Assembly: GCF_000018945.1 (NCBI RefSeq)
Contig: NC_011978.1
Location: forward strand, 1,334,729-1,398,728
Length of the DNA: 64,000 nt
Direction of reading: 5' to 3'
Source of the DNA: Thermotoga neapolitana DSM 4359
GTDB taxonomy: Bacteria; Thermotogota; Thermotogae; Thermotogales; Thermotogaceae
Numbering within the stretch: the stretch's first letter is position 1; each line of letters opens with the position of its first letter. Positions 32,813-40,847 of this stretch are shown in pieces. The position numbers and the translations under genes are program-made. The notes below the pieces were generated by a model, which searched no databases, was not told the DNA's origin, and was given only the letters and a program-made list of their open reading frames with translations.

Positions 32813-33408
32813 AAATCATTGTGAACGGTGAAGAGATCACCATCGACACGGAGAATGTAAAGACTCTTGGAGAACTTCTTGACCGTGTCAGAAAGGGAAA
32901 GGAGAACCTGGTGGTGAAGAAAATCGTGATAAACAACGAGGAATATCCTCTCGCAAGACTGGATGAGTTGAAACAACTGGAGCTCAGTGACGATATGGAG
33001 ATAGAGCTTTCGCTTTCTCCTTTGAGGGAGTTTCTGCTTGAGACGATAGAGGAGGTGCTCAGATATATAGAACGGGTGAAGCCCCTGCTCGGAAAAGTGG
33101 CTGATGCCGTCGTGGCGGGAACGACCGAGGGATACAGGAGCATAAACGATCTTGCAGAGGGACTCAACGCTATGGAGAACGTTCGAATGAACACCATCAG
33201 GATCACCGGCATCAGTCCGAAAGAACTGGGTCTGAGCGTGAGCGAAGATCATCTTGTGGGTATTCTGACGGACTTTGTGAACGCTCTTCAGAGTAAAGAT
33301 CTTGTGAAGATATCCGATCTCATAGATGGGGAGTTGAAGGACGTTTTCACCTATTACGAGGAGTTCTTCAGAAAGGTCGAGGACCTTCTCAAAAGAGAAC
33401 CATCCTGA
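32809..33408 (+). CDS. Unknown protein encoded between nudix and fliS
   Basis: I do not recognise this 199-residue protein. Residues 1-70 look like a ubiquitin-like/ThiS-like beta-grasp fold (MKIIVNGEEITIDTENVKTL, then LARLDELKQLELSDDMEIEL). Residues 75-199 are helical and charged, with no membrane segment or signal peptide. It overlaps the Nudix gene by 4 bp and lies 11 bp before fliS, so it may be a flagellar accessory or chaperone-linked protein, but this rests on position alone. Confidence 0.75.
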   Translation: MKIIVNGEEITIDTENVKTLGELLDRVRKGKENLVVKKIVINNEEYPLARLDELKQLELSDDMEIELSLSPLREFLLETIEEVLRYIERVKPLLGKVADAVVAGTTEGYRSINDLAEGLNAMENVRMNTIRITGISPKELGLSVSEDHLVGILTDFVNALQSKDLVKISDLIDGELKDVFTYYEEFFRKVEDLLKREPS

Positions 33409-33419
33409 GAGGTGAAAGA

Positions 33420-33833
33420 ATGAAGGAGAACACCTACCTTGAAAAGATGGTCATGACAGCAAGCCCGGCAAAACTCGTCCAGATGCTTTATGAGAAAGCG
33501 ATAGAGGTTCTGAAAGAGGCAGAAAAATTACTGGAAGAAAAGAAGTTCGTCGAGTTCAGCGAGAAGATCACACGAGCACAGGACATAATCACAGAGTTAA
33601 ACCTTTCTCTGGACATGGAAAAAGGCGGCACCATCGCTCAGAACCTGAGAGCGCTCTACAACTACATGTTCCAGAGACTGGTAGAAGGAAACGTAAAAAA
33701 AGATCTTGAGAAGATCAGAGAGGTTGAAGGAATGCTCTCGGAACTTCTGGAAGTCTGGAAAGAGGCCATGAAAAAAGCAGGAAACATAACTCCTTCGGAA
33801 AAGAAGCAGGGGGGACTGAATCTCATGGGGTGA
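33420..33833 (+). CDS. fliS: Flagellar secretion chaperone FliS
   Basis: A 137-residue helical chaperone that binds the C-terminus of flagellin and keeps it unfolded for export. It has the family opening YLEKMVMTASPAKLVQMLYEKAI, then ITRAQDIITELNLSLDMEKGG and a final amphipathic helix. AGAGGTGAAAGA precedes ATG 33420. The usual partner fliD is not next to it; the neighbours are an unknown gene and a GNAT, which is an unusual setting. Confidence 0.9.
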   Translation: MKENTYLEKMVMTASPAKLVQMLYEKAIEVLKEAEKLLEEKKFVEFSEKITRAQDIITELNLSLDMEKGGTIAQNLRALYNYMFQRLVEGNVKKDLEKIREVEGMLSELLEVWKEAMKKAGNITPSEKKQGGLNLMG

Positions 33834-34669
33834 CCATAAAGAGGGCGAGTGAGGTTTCCGTCATCGACCTTGTGAACCTCGTGAACGAGATCTTCAAAGA
33901 TTACGCGGTTCCTGTGAACTGGGACGTGTACAACTTCAACCTCGATGTGAGGGAGAATTCCATTTCCCTGGATGATTCTTTCGTGTTCTTCGAAGAAGAA
34001 AAGCCGGTGGGATTCGTTCTTCTGTGCATAAGAAAGGACCGGGGAAGGATAGATTCCATGGGAGTTATAAAGCCCAGGAGAGGAACGGGCCTTGCCGATA
34101 TGATCCTGAAGCACGCTCTGGAACACCTTGTGTGGAAAGGTGTGAAGAGTGTCGTTCTCGAAGTGGTCTCGACGGATCAAAGGGCAGTTAGATTCTACGA
34201 GAAAAACGGATTCAAAAAGAAGAGGCATCTTCACAGTTTCGTTCTGGACAGAAACATCGAAGGAACGGGTGATGTGAGATTCTTCGAAACGGACGAAAAA
34301 AGGATCCACATGTATTCTCTGAAAGCGAGGACAGACTTCAACAGGAATCCAAACTGGCAGAGAGAGTGTTTGACTCTTCTTCTTGCAGACGGGCGGTACA
34401 GAATGGAAAGAGCGAGCTGGAAGGACGGAGAGGGGTACCTGGTCTGGGGGGAAACTCCTCAGAGTTCTTTCATCGTTGATGCCTTCGCTTTCCGTGGCAA
34501 CATGGACGAGTTCATCAGAGAGTGTGTCGATCATATTCAGAAAGAAAGCAAAAAAAGCCTGGTGACCTGCACGGCCGTTCCTGAAGATGATCCACTTTTC
34601 CATGCCCTCGAGGCAAACGGCTTCCAGAGGGTGCTCACGCAGTACGAGATGGAGTTGAGACTGGTTTGA
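33830..34669 (+). CDS. GNAT-family N-acetyltransferase
   Basis: A 279-residue protein starting with GTG 33830 inside the fliS stop (GTGA). The GNAT core lies at about 5-140, with the acetyl-CoA loop in MGVIKPRRGTGLADMILKHAL (V/I-x-P-x-x-R-G-x-G form) and the later motif VVSTDQRAVRFYEKNGFKKK. Residues 150-279 form a second, degenerate GNAT-like half (FMAL-less, ending EANGFQRVLTQYEMEL). Two-GNAT proteins of this type acetylate small molecules or protein N-termini; the substrate is unknown. Confidence 0.85.
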   Translation: MTIKRASEVSVIDLVNLVNEIFKDYAVPVNWDVYNFNLDVRENSISLDDSFVFFEEEKPVGFVLLCIRKDRGRIDSMGVIKPRRGTGLADMILKHALEHLVWKGVKSVVLEVVSTDQRAVRFYEKNGFKKKRHLHSFVLDRNIEGTGDVRFFETDEKRIHMYSLKARTDFNRNPNWQRECLTLLLADGRYRMERASWKDGEGYLVWGETPQSSFIVDAFAFRGNMDEFIRECVDHIQKESKKSLVTCTAVPEDDPLFHALEANGFQRVLTQYEMELRLV

Positions 34670-35340
34670 AGAAGGCTGTACTGTTCGATCTGGACGGGAC
34701 CATTCTCGACTTCGAAAAGAGCGAAGAAACGGCGTTGAAAAAGACGTTTCTGAGACACGGGATTCCTCTCACCGAGGAACAGGTTTTGCTGTACAAAAGC
34801 ATAAACAGAAAGTGGTGGAAGATGCTCGCAGAAAAGAAGGTATCGAAAGAGGAGGTTGTCGTTGCAAGGTTCGAAGAGTTTTTGGGAGAGATAGGATCTC
34901 TTCTGGATCCTGAAGAAGTGGCAAAAGAGTACCTTGAGTTCCTCTCGGAGGAGGCGTACTTTCTTCCCGGTGCAGAGGATTTCCTGAAGGAATTGAAAAG
35001 AAACGGCTTCAGAATGGCGGCCGTCACGAACGGTGTTCGTTTCGTCCAGGAAAGAAGAAGCAAAAAACTTGGCCTTGAAAGGTTCTTCGAGTTCGTTCTC
35101 ACCTCGGAAGAAGTTGGGGTTGAAAAACCAGATCCAAGAATCTTCTGGATTGCTCTTGAGAGGATGGGACTGAAAAAAGAAGACGCGCTCTACGTTGGAG
35201 ACGATCCGGCGAGCGATCTTGAGGGTGCCAGGAACGCGGGAATCGACTTTGTTCTCTTCTCACCCTCGGGAGATGTTTCAAGAGAATTTCCCGTTGTGAG
35301 AAATTTTGAAGAACTGAGAGAAATTCTGAGGATTCTTTGA
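34666..35340 (+). CDS. HAD-superfamily phosphatase, YjjG-like
   Basis: A 224-residue haloacid-dehalogenase phosphatase. Motif I is FDLDGT (nucleophilic Asp 8 and Asp 10), motif II Thr is in AAVTNG, motif III Lys in VEKPDPRIF, and motif IV is GDDPASD. The helical cap starts ILDFEKSEETALKKTF. The cap sequence with INRKWW and FEEFL resembles YjjG pyrimidine 5'-nucleotidases. TTG 34666 overlaps the GNAT stop, so translation is coupled. It is the last gene of the smc operon. Confidence 0.88.
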   Translation: MKKAVLFDLDGTILDFEKSEETALKKTFLRHGIPLTEEQVLLYKSINRKWWKMLAEKKVSKEEVVVARFEEFLGEIGSLLDPEEVAKEYLEFLSEEAYFLPGAEDFLKELKRNGFRMAAVTNGVRFVQERRSKKLGLERFFEFVLTSEEVGVEKPDPRIFWIALERMGLKKEDALYVGDDPASDLEGARNAGIDFVLFSPSGDVSREFPVVRNFEELREILRIL

Positions 35341-35382
35341 GATTTCACACAGAAGTTACGTGTCTGGTCGTTGAAATGTTAC

Positions 35383-35406
35383 TTGTATTATTGTACAACT
35401 ATACAA
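35383..35406 (+). promoter_or_regulatory. 24-bp operator palindrome before the arsR-type gene
   Basis: From 35383 to 35406 the sequence equals its reverse complement at 20 of 24 positions. The outer arms are TTGTAT/ATACAA and the centre TTGTACAA. It ends 14 bp before the ATG of the ArsR-type regulator and overlaps the expected promoter (TTGAAA at 35371-35376). It is the natural autoregulatory site for that protein. Confidence 0.75.
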
Positions 35407-35419
35407 GGAAGGTGGGAAA

Positions 35420-35689
35420 ATGGGAGTTGAGGAGATCTTCAAGGCGCTTTCATGCAAATGGAGAGTGGAAATACTCAAGGAGATCGCAAAGAGGGACCTT
35501 TGTATGTGTGAACTGGAAGCGATGGACCATCTTGATCCGTCAACGCTTTCAAGGCACATAGCCGTTCTGAAGAGAGCAGGGCTGGTGGACGTGATCCGCG
35601 AAGGGAAGAGAAAAAGACTAGTCTTGAAAGATCCGCGCGTTCTGGAACTTGTGGAACTCGCGGAGAAAATAGCCGAAGGGAGGCAATAA
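35420..35689 (+). CDS. ArsR-family transcriptional regulator
   Basis: An 89-residue winged-helix repressor: LSCKWRVEILKEIAKRDLCMCELEAM, recognition helix DPSTLSRHIAVLKRAGLVDV and wing REGKRKRLVLKDPR. Two cysteines (LCMC) near residue 32 match the ELCVC-type metal/arsenic sensor position of ArsR proteins, so it may sense a soft metal, arsenite or the redox state. It leads a three-gene set with a ferredoxin and an HdrA-like protein and is preceded by a palindromic operator. Confidence 0.9.
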   Translation: MGVEEIFKALSCKWRVEILKEIAKRDLCMCELEAMDHLDPSTLSRHIAVLKRAGLVDVIREGKRKRLVLKDPRVLELVELAEKIAEGRQ

Positions 35690-35692
35690 AAT

Positions 35693-35905
35693 ATGGCGAA
35701 GAACTGGTATCCAGTGATCGATTACGGTAGGTGCACCGGATGTCTGACCTGTGTGAATTTCTGTCCACACGGCGTTTACACGGTCAGAGATGGAAAGCCA
35801 TTGGTTTCAAATCCGGACGCGTGTGTGGAATTCTGCAGGGGTTGTCAGAAGATCTGTCCAGCTGGGGCGATAAATTATTCTGCGGAGGTGAACATCGATG
35901 GGTAA
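35693..35905 (+). CDS. Ferredoxin-like 4Fe-4S protein
   Basis: A 70-residue protein with cysteine clusters CTGCLTCVNFCPHG and CVEFCRGCQKICPAG. The first is a classical CxxCxxCxxxCP cluster and the second is altered (CxxxCxxCxxxCP), so two 4Fe-4S clusters are likely. It begins 3 bp after the ArsR stop with GGGAGG upstream and overlaps the next gene by 8 bp. It probably passes electrons to or from the HdrA-like partner. Confidence 0.88.
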   Translation: MAKNWYPVIDYGRCTGCLTCVNFCPHGVYTVRDGKPLVSNPDACVEFCRGCQKICPAGAINYSAEVNIDG

Positions 35906-36248
35906 GAAGGGCCTTCTTCTGTGTGTCTGTCAGGGAACCTGCCCTTCGTTTCAGAAGATGAACATATTCGAAGTGTTGAACACCCTGAGGAGAGAAAAGG
36001 CGGTTGATTTTGTGGCGATACATCCTCAACTTTGTGCAGACGATGGTGATGTCTTTCTTCAGGAGCTCCTCAGAGGAGCAAACGTGGAAAAACTGTACGT
36101 GGCAGGATGCGATCCCACGATGCAAAGGAAGATGTTCAGGGATGCCTTTGAACTAGCGGGATTTGACAGAGAAAAACACGTGGGTGTTGATATAAGAAAC
36201 ATGACAACAGAAGAAGCTGTGAAAGCCATAAAGGAGGTCATGGAATAA
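35898..36248 (+). CDS. Small HdrA-like N-terminal domain protein
   Basis: A 116-residue protein resembling the N-terminal domain of heterodisulfide reductase subunit A. It has LCVCQGTCPSF, then HPQLCADDGDVFLQELL and VAGCDPTMQRKMFRDAFELAGF, the Cys-containing motifs that hold a 4Fe-4S cluster in HdrA. The FAD domain of HdrA is absent, so this is a stand-alone domain. With the ferredoxin before it and ArsR control, a small redox relay is suggested; the reaction is unknown. Confidence 0.78.
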   Translation: MGKKGLLLCVCQGTCPSFQKMNIFEVLNTLRREKAVDFVAIHPQLCADDGDVFLQELLRGANVEKLYVAGCDPTMQRKMFRDAFELAGFDREKHVGVDIRNMTTEEAVKAIKEVME

Positions 36249-36252
36249 AAAG

Positions 36253-36270
36253 CCCCGCCGGGCGGCGGGG
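36253..36270. terminator. Bidirectional terminator between the redox trio and hcp
   Basis: CCCCGCC (36253-36259) pairs with GGCGGGG (36264-36270), loop GGGC. On the minus strand it is followed by CTTTTT, a good terminator for hcp; on the plus strand only three T follow. It lies between two convergent genes. Confidence 0.88.
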
Positions 36271-36271
36271 T

Positions 36272-37567
36272 TTAAACTTTGAGTATTTCCTTTATGTCAT
36301 TTTCCGGCTCTGAAATGGTCTTCAATCCGAACTCCGTGGTGAGCACTTTCAGGATGTCTTCGTTCACCCATGCCGGCAGGACAGGTCCAACGTAGATGTT
36401 TTTCAGGCCGAGTGCAAGAAGGGTCCACAGAATCGCAACTGCCTTCTGTTCCATCCAGGTGAGAACGAGTGTGAGTGGAAGCTCTGTAACTGGAACATCG
36501 AAGGTCTTTGCGAGTGCCTCTGCGATTTCTATGGCAACGATGGTGTCGTTGCACTGTCCTACATCGATGAGTCTCGGGATCCCTTCTATATCTCCAAGAT
36601 CGAGATCGTTTATTCTGAACTTCCCACAGGCGAGGGTGATAACAACAGTCTCTTTTGGAAGTTTCTGAACGAATTCTCTGTAGTACTCGTTCCTCTTAAA
36701 CGGAACGTCACATCCTCCGACAACGAGGAAGTGTTTGATCTTTCCGGCTTCAACGAGTTCTTTTATCTTGTCCGCAAGAGAAGCCACAACGGATGTTGAA
36801 AAGCCTGTTCTGAGCTTGTAAGCGCCTGGTCTTTCCTCCAGATCGGGAAGGCTTTTTGCCTTCTCTATCACTTCCGTGTAATCGTAGCCTTCTATATGTT
36901 TCACACCGGGAAGTTTTGCTATGCTCGTTGTGAACATCCTGTCCCTGTAAGAATCGCTGGGTATCAGCACACAGTTGGAGGTTCCCAGGATGGCGACTGG
37001 GTACTCCGCAAAGAGCTTTCTCTGGTCGTACCAGGCCTTCCCGAGGTTTCCTGCGAGGTTTTTGTACTTTCTCAAGCCGGGGTATCCATGTGCCGGCAAC
37101 ATCTCGGAGTGAGTGTAAACGTAGATGTTGGTTCCCTCGACCTGTTTCAGAAGTTCCTCGAGAGCTTTCAGGTTGTGTCCTGTCACGATGATTCCCTTTC
37201 CTTTTCTGGTTCCTGTTTCCACCTCGACGGGGGTCGGCTCACCGTAGGTTTCGATGTGGGCTTTCTTCAGGAGTTTCATTGTCTTCAGATTCATTCTTCC
37301 TGCCTCAAGGGCGTACTCCACGAAAGACTGTGCATCGAAGTTCACGTTGGTCAGCGTGCTGTAAAGTGCTTTGTCGAGAAAGCCCGCGATCTCAGGGTCA
37401 TCGTAACCCAGTTCTCTTGCGTGGTAGTAATAGGCAGAGATTCCTTTTATGGCGAATATGAGGTTGTCCTGAAGTCTTGCGAGTGTTGGGCTTTTCCCAC
37501 AGACTCCGTACTCGGTACAACCCACACCCTTTGCCGTCTGTGAACACTGGTAACAGAACATCTGCAT
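36272..37567 (-). CDS. hcp: Hybrid-cluster protein (hydroxylamine reductase)
   Basis: A 431-residue cytoplasmic iron-sulfur protein; hybrid-cluster proteins reduce hydroxylamine and act in NO defence. The N-terminal cluster ligands are in [15 protein letters not shown] and YGVCG. Hybrid-cluster ligands follow in the second half ([33 protein letters not shown]). ATG 37567 follows AGGAGGG; an upstream in-frame ATG (37597) has no ribosome site. The promoter overlaps a perfect palindrome shared with the divergent Crp/Fnr gene. Confidence 0.95.
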   Translation of the reverse strand: MQMFCYQCSQTAKGVGCTEYGVCGKSPTLARLQDNLIFAIKGISAYYYHARELGYDDPEIAGFLDKALYSTLTNVNFDAQSFVEYALEAGRMNLKTMKLLKKAHIETYGEPTPVEVETGTRKGKGIIVTGHNLKALEELLKQVEGTNIYVYTHSEMLPAHGYPGLRKYKNLAGNLGKAWYDQRKLFAEYPVAILGTSNCVLIPSDSYRDRMFTTSIAKLPGVKHIEGYDYTEVIEKAKSLPDLEERPGAYKLRTGFSTSVVASLADKIKELVEAGKIKHFLVVGGCDVPFKRNEYYREFVQKLPKETVVITLACGKFRINDLDLGDIEGIPRLIDVGQCNDTIVAIEIAEALAKTFDVPVTELPLTLVLTWMEQKAVAILWTLLALGLKNIYVGPVLPAWVNEDILKVLTTEFGLKTISEPENDIKEILKV

Positions 37568-37601
37568 GCTTTTCCCTCCTCTTGTTAAAGCTTTCACGTA
37601 G

Positions 37602-37646
37602 ATTATAATTAGGTTGTAATAACTCTGTCCGTAACAATTGTTACGG
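37602..37646 (-). promoter_or_regulatory. hcp promoter with shared HcpR-type palindrome
   Basis: The perfect 18-bp palindrome CCGTAACAATTGTTACGG lies at 37629-37646. On the minus strand the -10 TATAAT is at 37602-37607 and the -35 region is poor (GGACAG, 37625-37630). The palindrome centre is about 42 bp before the expected start site, the class II activator position for Crp/Fnr proteins. GTAAC-N4-GTTAC is the known form of HcpR sites. It also lies 9 bp before the divergent regulator gene. Confidence 0.82.
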
Positions 37647-37655
37647 GGGTGGGGA

Positions 37656-38261
37656 GTGTTGCTGAAAAATCTTCTACAGCACGGTCAGGTACTCACGTTT
37701 AGAGAAGGGGAAATGGTCAGATATCAGGGAGATCCGATAGATGATATCCTTGTCCTTCTTGAGGGCTCTCTGAGAACAGAACACGTCTCTGAGAATGGAA
37801 AGGTTCTAGAGATCGATACGATAAGGCCCGTTCAGATCGTGGCATCTGGCCTTGTTTTTTCCAGAGATCCGGTGTATCCGGTGAACGTGATAGCGAAAGA
37901 AGATTCAAAGATTCTATCGATACCGAAGGAGAAGTTCCTTGACCTTCTCATGAAAGACAGAAATCTCCTTCTTTTCTTCCTCGAAGATGTGTCAGAGCAC
38001 TTCAGGATCGTCTCTGAAAAACTCTTCTTTCTCACCACAAAGACGCTGAAAGAGAAGGTTATTCATTACCTCGTTCATCACATGAACGAAGATGGAGAGT
38101 TGGTGCTTCCTGTGAGTGTGGAAGAACTTTCCAGAATCTTTGGATGTGCCCGGCCGGCACTCTCCAGGGTGTTTCAGGATCTTGAGAGAGAGGGTTTCAT
38201 AGAGAAAAAGGGAAGAAGGATAAGGGTTCTGAGAAACCCCCTGGAGGATGGTAAAATCTGA
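37656..38261 (+). CDS. Crp/Fnr-family regulator, HcpR-like
   Basis: A 201-residue regulator with a cyclic-nucleotide-binding-type beta roll ([20 protein letters not shown]) and a C-terminal helix-turn-helix [20 protein letters not shown]. No N-terminal Fnr cysteines are present. Its place next to hcp, sharing a GTAAC-type palindrome, points to an HcpR-like nitrosative-stress activator. The start is uncertain: GTG 37656 or TTG 37659, both after GGGGGTGGGG. The palindrome ends 9 bp upstream, so self-regulation is likely. Confidence 0.88.
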   Translation: MLLKNLLQHGQVLTFREGEMVRYQGDPIDDILVLLEGSLRTEHVSENGKVLEIDTIRPVQIVASGLVFSRDPVYPVNVIAKEDSKILSIPKEKFLDLLMKDRNLLLFFLEDVSEHFRIVSEKLFFLTTKTLKEKVIHYLVHHMNEDGELVLPVSVEELSRIFGCARPALSRVFQDLEREGFIEKKGRRIRVLRNPLEDGKI

Positions 38262-38282
38262 ACAAAGGAGGGGGGTAATAGG

Positions 38283-40130
38283 ATCAGGGGCGTTGCTTTT
38301 TTCTTTCTGATTCTGTCTGTTTTTGTCTTTTCTCAGCATCTTCGAATAGCCCTCGATGAAGATTACGCTCCTTTCTCCTTTTACGATGAAAGCGGAAATC
38401 TTGCTGGCATCTCCGTTGATTTCTGGAAACTCTTTTCTGAGAAGACAGGGATAGAGGTGGAACTCGTCCCAGTGAAGTGGCAACTGGCTCAGCAGATGGT
38501 CCTCGAAAAAAAGGTGGATGCCATCGATCAGATATTCAAAACACCAGAAAGAGAAGAGTTTCTCTCCTTTTCTAAACCCGTTTTTGAGATGAGATCCTGC
38601 GTGTTCTTCAGAAAAGACCTTCCTGTGAAAACCTTCTCCGATCTTTCTTCGTACGTTGTTGGTGCCCTCAGAGGAGAAGGCATGGTAGATGTCCTTCTTA
38701 GGAAGAACCCGGATGTGCGATTTGAATTTTTCGATAACTATTCCTCCATGATGGAAGCTCTCAAGAAAAGGGAGATATCCGTTTTCCTTGGAGACGACGT
38801 TGTTGCAAGATACTATCTTTCAAAAGAGGGACTTCTTTCTGATTTTCTAACACTTCACCTTGAAACGAACTATCTCCACGTTGCTGTTTTAAAAGGAAAC
38901 GAAAGCATCCTGGAAACCGTAAACTCGGGCTTGTCCCTTGTGTCGGAAGATGAGAGGAACGAAATCATAAGAAGGTACATCCCACTCATTGTGGTAACAC
39001 CACCGTGGTTGATGAAGGTGGTCTTTTACGGTTCTGTCCTGTTCTCAACAGCCCTCGGGATTTCTCTTGCCTTCGTTTACCTTCTCAGAAGAAAGGTGGA
39101 AGAAAAAACCCTCCAGTTGAAGTTGAAAAACGAAGAACTCAAAGCCCAGAACGAAGAGATAGAGGCGCTCTATCAGGAGGTCTCGGCGAATCAGGAAGAG
39201 ATAGAAAGGCTCTACAGCGAGATCAGAGAACTGAACGACAGATTCAGGCACTCGATCAAGGAACTTTCGAAACTGGTTTTCATAGAGGATACTTCGAAAT
39301 TTGCCTCTGAACTTGCAGAGATAATCAGAGATCTTATTGGGGCAAAGAGTGTGAAGGTGGTGCTGGACGATCAGGTGATCGGAGAAGCGAGTGGAGAGAC
39401 CTTTGAGATCTCCCATTCAAAGGAAAGTCACGGTTATGTGGTGATAGAAGGTGACCTGGATGAGGACGAAAGGGAGGTTCTTCAGGCCTTTCTGAACATC
39501 GTCTCTGCCATTCATACCTACATAGAAATGGTGAGAAAGGAAAAGAAACTGCACAGAGACATCGTGAGAACGTGGGTAAGGGCACTCGAGTACTACGATT
39601 ATTACACGAAGGGACACTCTGAAGAGGTGGCGTATTACGCTGTTGAGATTGGAAAGATGTTCAACGTGGATGGAGAAAAACTGGAAAAGCTCTACTGGGC
39701 AGGGCTCCTCCACGACATCGGAAAGATATACGTGCCTCAGGTTATTCTGAACAAGACAGATAAACTCAACGAGAGTGAGTTCGACGTGGTCAAAATACAC
39801 CCTGTGAAAGGGTACGAACTGGTCAGGGAGATAGATGGTTTCGAAGATGTGGCACTCTGGATAAGACACCACCATGAAAGATGGGATGGAAAGGGCTATC
39901 CCGATGGTCTAAAGGGTGAGGAGATAGAGTTCGAAGCACGCATTCTGTGCGTGGCAGACTCGTATCAGGCGATGAGAAGCGACAGGCCGTACAAGAAGGG
40001 AAAGACCGTCGAAGAGTCAATTCAGGAGTTACTCAGAAACGCTGGAAGACAGTTCGATCCTGTGATCGTGAAAAAATTCGTCGAGTTTCTGAGGAAGGGG
40101 GGAGATCTTGGAACTGGGCATCAGGGGTAA
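38283..40130 (+). CDS. HD-GYP c-di-GMP phosphodiesterase with SBP-type sensor, AUC start
   Basis: In this frame, open from the upstream TGA (38259), there is no ATG, GTG or TTG before 38457. The AAAGGAGGGGGG site (38264-38275) is followed by ATC 38283. From there the product (615 residues) opens with a signal peptide ([17 protein letters not shown]). Then come an SBP family 3 domain (18-225), a membrane helix (about 238-260), a coiled coil (262-320), a GAF-like part and HD-GYP. Motifs [30 protein letters not shown] and [13 protein letters not shown] are complete. GTG 38457 would remove the signal peptide and part of the sensor. It likely degrades c-di-GMP on ligand binding outside. Confidence 0.87.
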   Translation: MRGVAFFFLILSVFVFSQHLRIALDEDYAPFSFYDESGNLAGISVDFWKLFSEKTGIEVELVPVKWQLAQQMVLEKKVDAIDQIFKTPEREEFLSFSKPVFEMRSCVFFRKDLPVKTFSDLSSYVVGALRGEGMVDVLLRKNPDVRFEFFDNYSSMMEALKKREISVFLGDDVVARYYLSKEGLLSDFLTLHLETNYLHVAVLKGNESILETVNSGLSLVSEDERNEIIRRYIPLIVVTPPWLMKVVFYGSVLFSTALGISLAFVYLLRRKVEEKTLQLKLKNEELKAQNEEIEALYQEVSANQEEIERLYSEIRELNDRFRHSIKELSKLVFIEDTSKFASELAEIIRDLIGAKSVKVVLDDQVIGEASGETFEISHSKESHGYVVIEGDLDEDEREVLQAFLNIVSAIHTYIEMVRKEKKLHRDIVRTWVRALEYYDYYTKGHSEEVAYYAVEIGKMFNVDGEKLEKLYWAGLLHDIGKIYVPQVILNKTDKLNESEFDVVKIHPVKGYELVREIDGFEDVALWIRHHHERWDGKGYPDGLKGEEIEFEARILCVADSYQAMRSDRPYKKGKTVEESIQELLRNAGRQFDPVIVKKFVEFLRKGGDLGTGHQG

Positions 40131-40821
40131 AAGAGCCCTCGTTCTTGCGGGAAGCAGGGGAATAGGAAGGGCAGTTGCAGATGCCCTGAGGGAAGAAGGT
40201 GTCAGGGTTGTGGTCTGTTCAAGAAACGAGGAACTGTTGAAGAAAACAGGACACGAGTATGTGGTCTGTGATCTGAAGAGAGAGCCAGACAGGTTGTTTG
40301 AGAGGATAAAAGAGGTGGACATCCTCGTTCTGAACATGGGAGGACCAAAACCGGGATACCTCGACGATCTGACGGATGAAGATTTCAAAGATGCCATCGA
40401 CGGTCTGTTCCTGAACATGGTGAAGATCGTGAGGAACTATCTTCCCGATATGAAGAGAAAGCGCTGGGGAAGAATCGTTGCCATCACTTCTTTCTCCGTG
40501 GTCTCTCCTCTGGAGAACCTCTACACTTCGAACTCTGCAAGAATGGCCCTCACTGGTTTTCTAAAGACCCTCTCTTTTGAGGTGGCCCCGTACAACATCA
40601 CCGTGAACTGTGTGGCACCCGGCTGGACCGAAACGGAGAGAGTGAAAGAACTTCTCGATGAGGACAAAAAAAGACAGGTGGAATCACAGATTCCCATGAA
40701 GAGGATGGCGAAACCTGAGGAGATAGCAAACGTGGTGGCCTTTCTGTGTTCTGAGAAGGCTTCCTACATCACGGGACAGACCGTTGTTGTAGATGGAGGC
40801 CTTTCGAGATTTCCCCTCTGA
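40108..40821 (+). CDS. Short-chain dehydrogenase/reductase (annotated FabG-like in relatives)
   Basis: A 237-residue Rossmann oxidoreductase starting at TTG 40108, overlapping the HD-GYP gene by 23 bp. Cofactor loop GSRGIGRA and NMGG (in place of NNAG) are present. The active-site segment reads [20 protein letters not shown], so the YxxxK lysine is replaced by Ser at +4. The C-terminal PGWTETERV and [15 protein letters not shown] are standard. T. maritima TM1169 is labelled 3-oxoacyl-ACP reductase, but the missing Lys makes that activity doubtful. Confidence 0.85.
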   Translation: MELGIRGKRALVLAGSRGIGRAVADALREEGVRVVVCSRNEELLKKTGHEYVVCDLKREPDRLFERIKEVDILVLNMGGPKPGYLDDLTDEDFKDAIDGLFLNMVKIVRNYLPDMKRKRWGRIVAITSFSVVSPLENLYTSNSARMALTGFLKTLSFEVAPYNITVNCVAPGWTETERVKELLDEDKKRQVESQIPMKRMAKPEEIANVVAFLCSEKASYITGQTVVVDGGLSRFPL

Positions 40822-40824
40822 AAG

Positions 40825-40847
40825 AAAAAAGAGGGGCAGAGCCCCTC
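40825..40847 (-). terminator. Terminator of the glycogen phosphorylase gene
   Basis: GAGGGGC (40841-40847 on the minus strand), loop TCT and GCCCCTC (40831-40837) are followed on that strand by six T (40825-40830). It overlaps the glgP stop codon by 2 bp and lies 3 bp after the convergent SDR gene. Confidence 0.85.
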
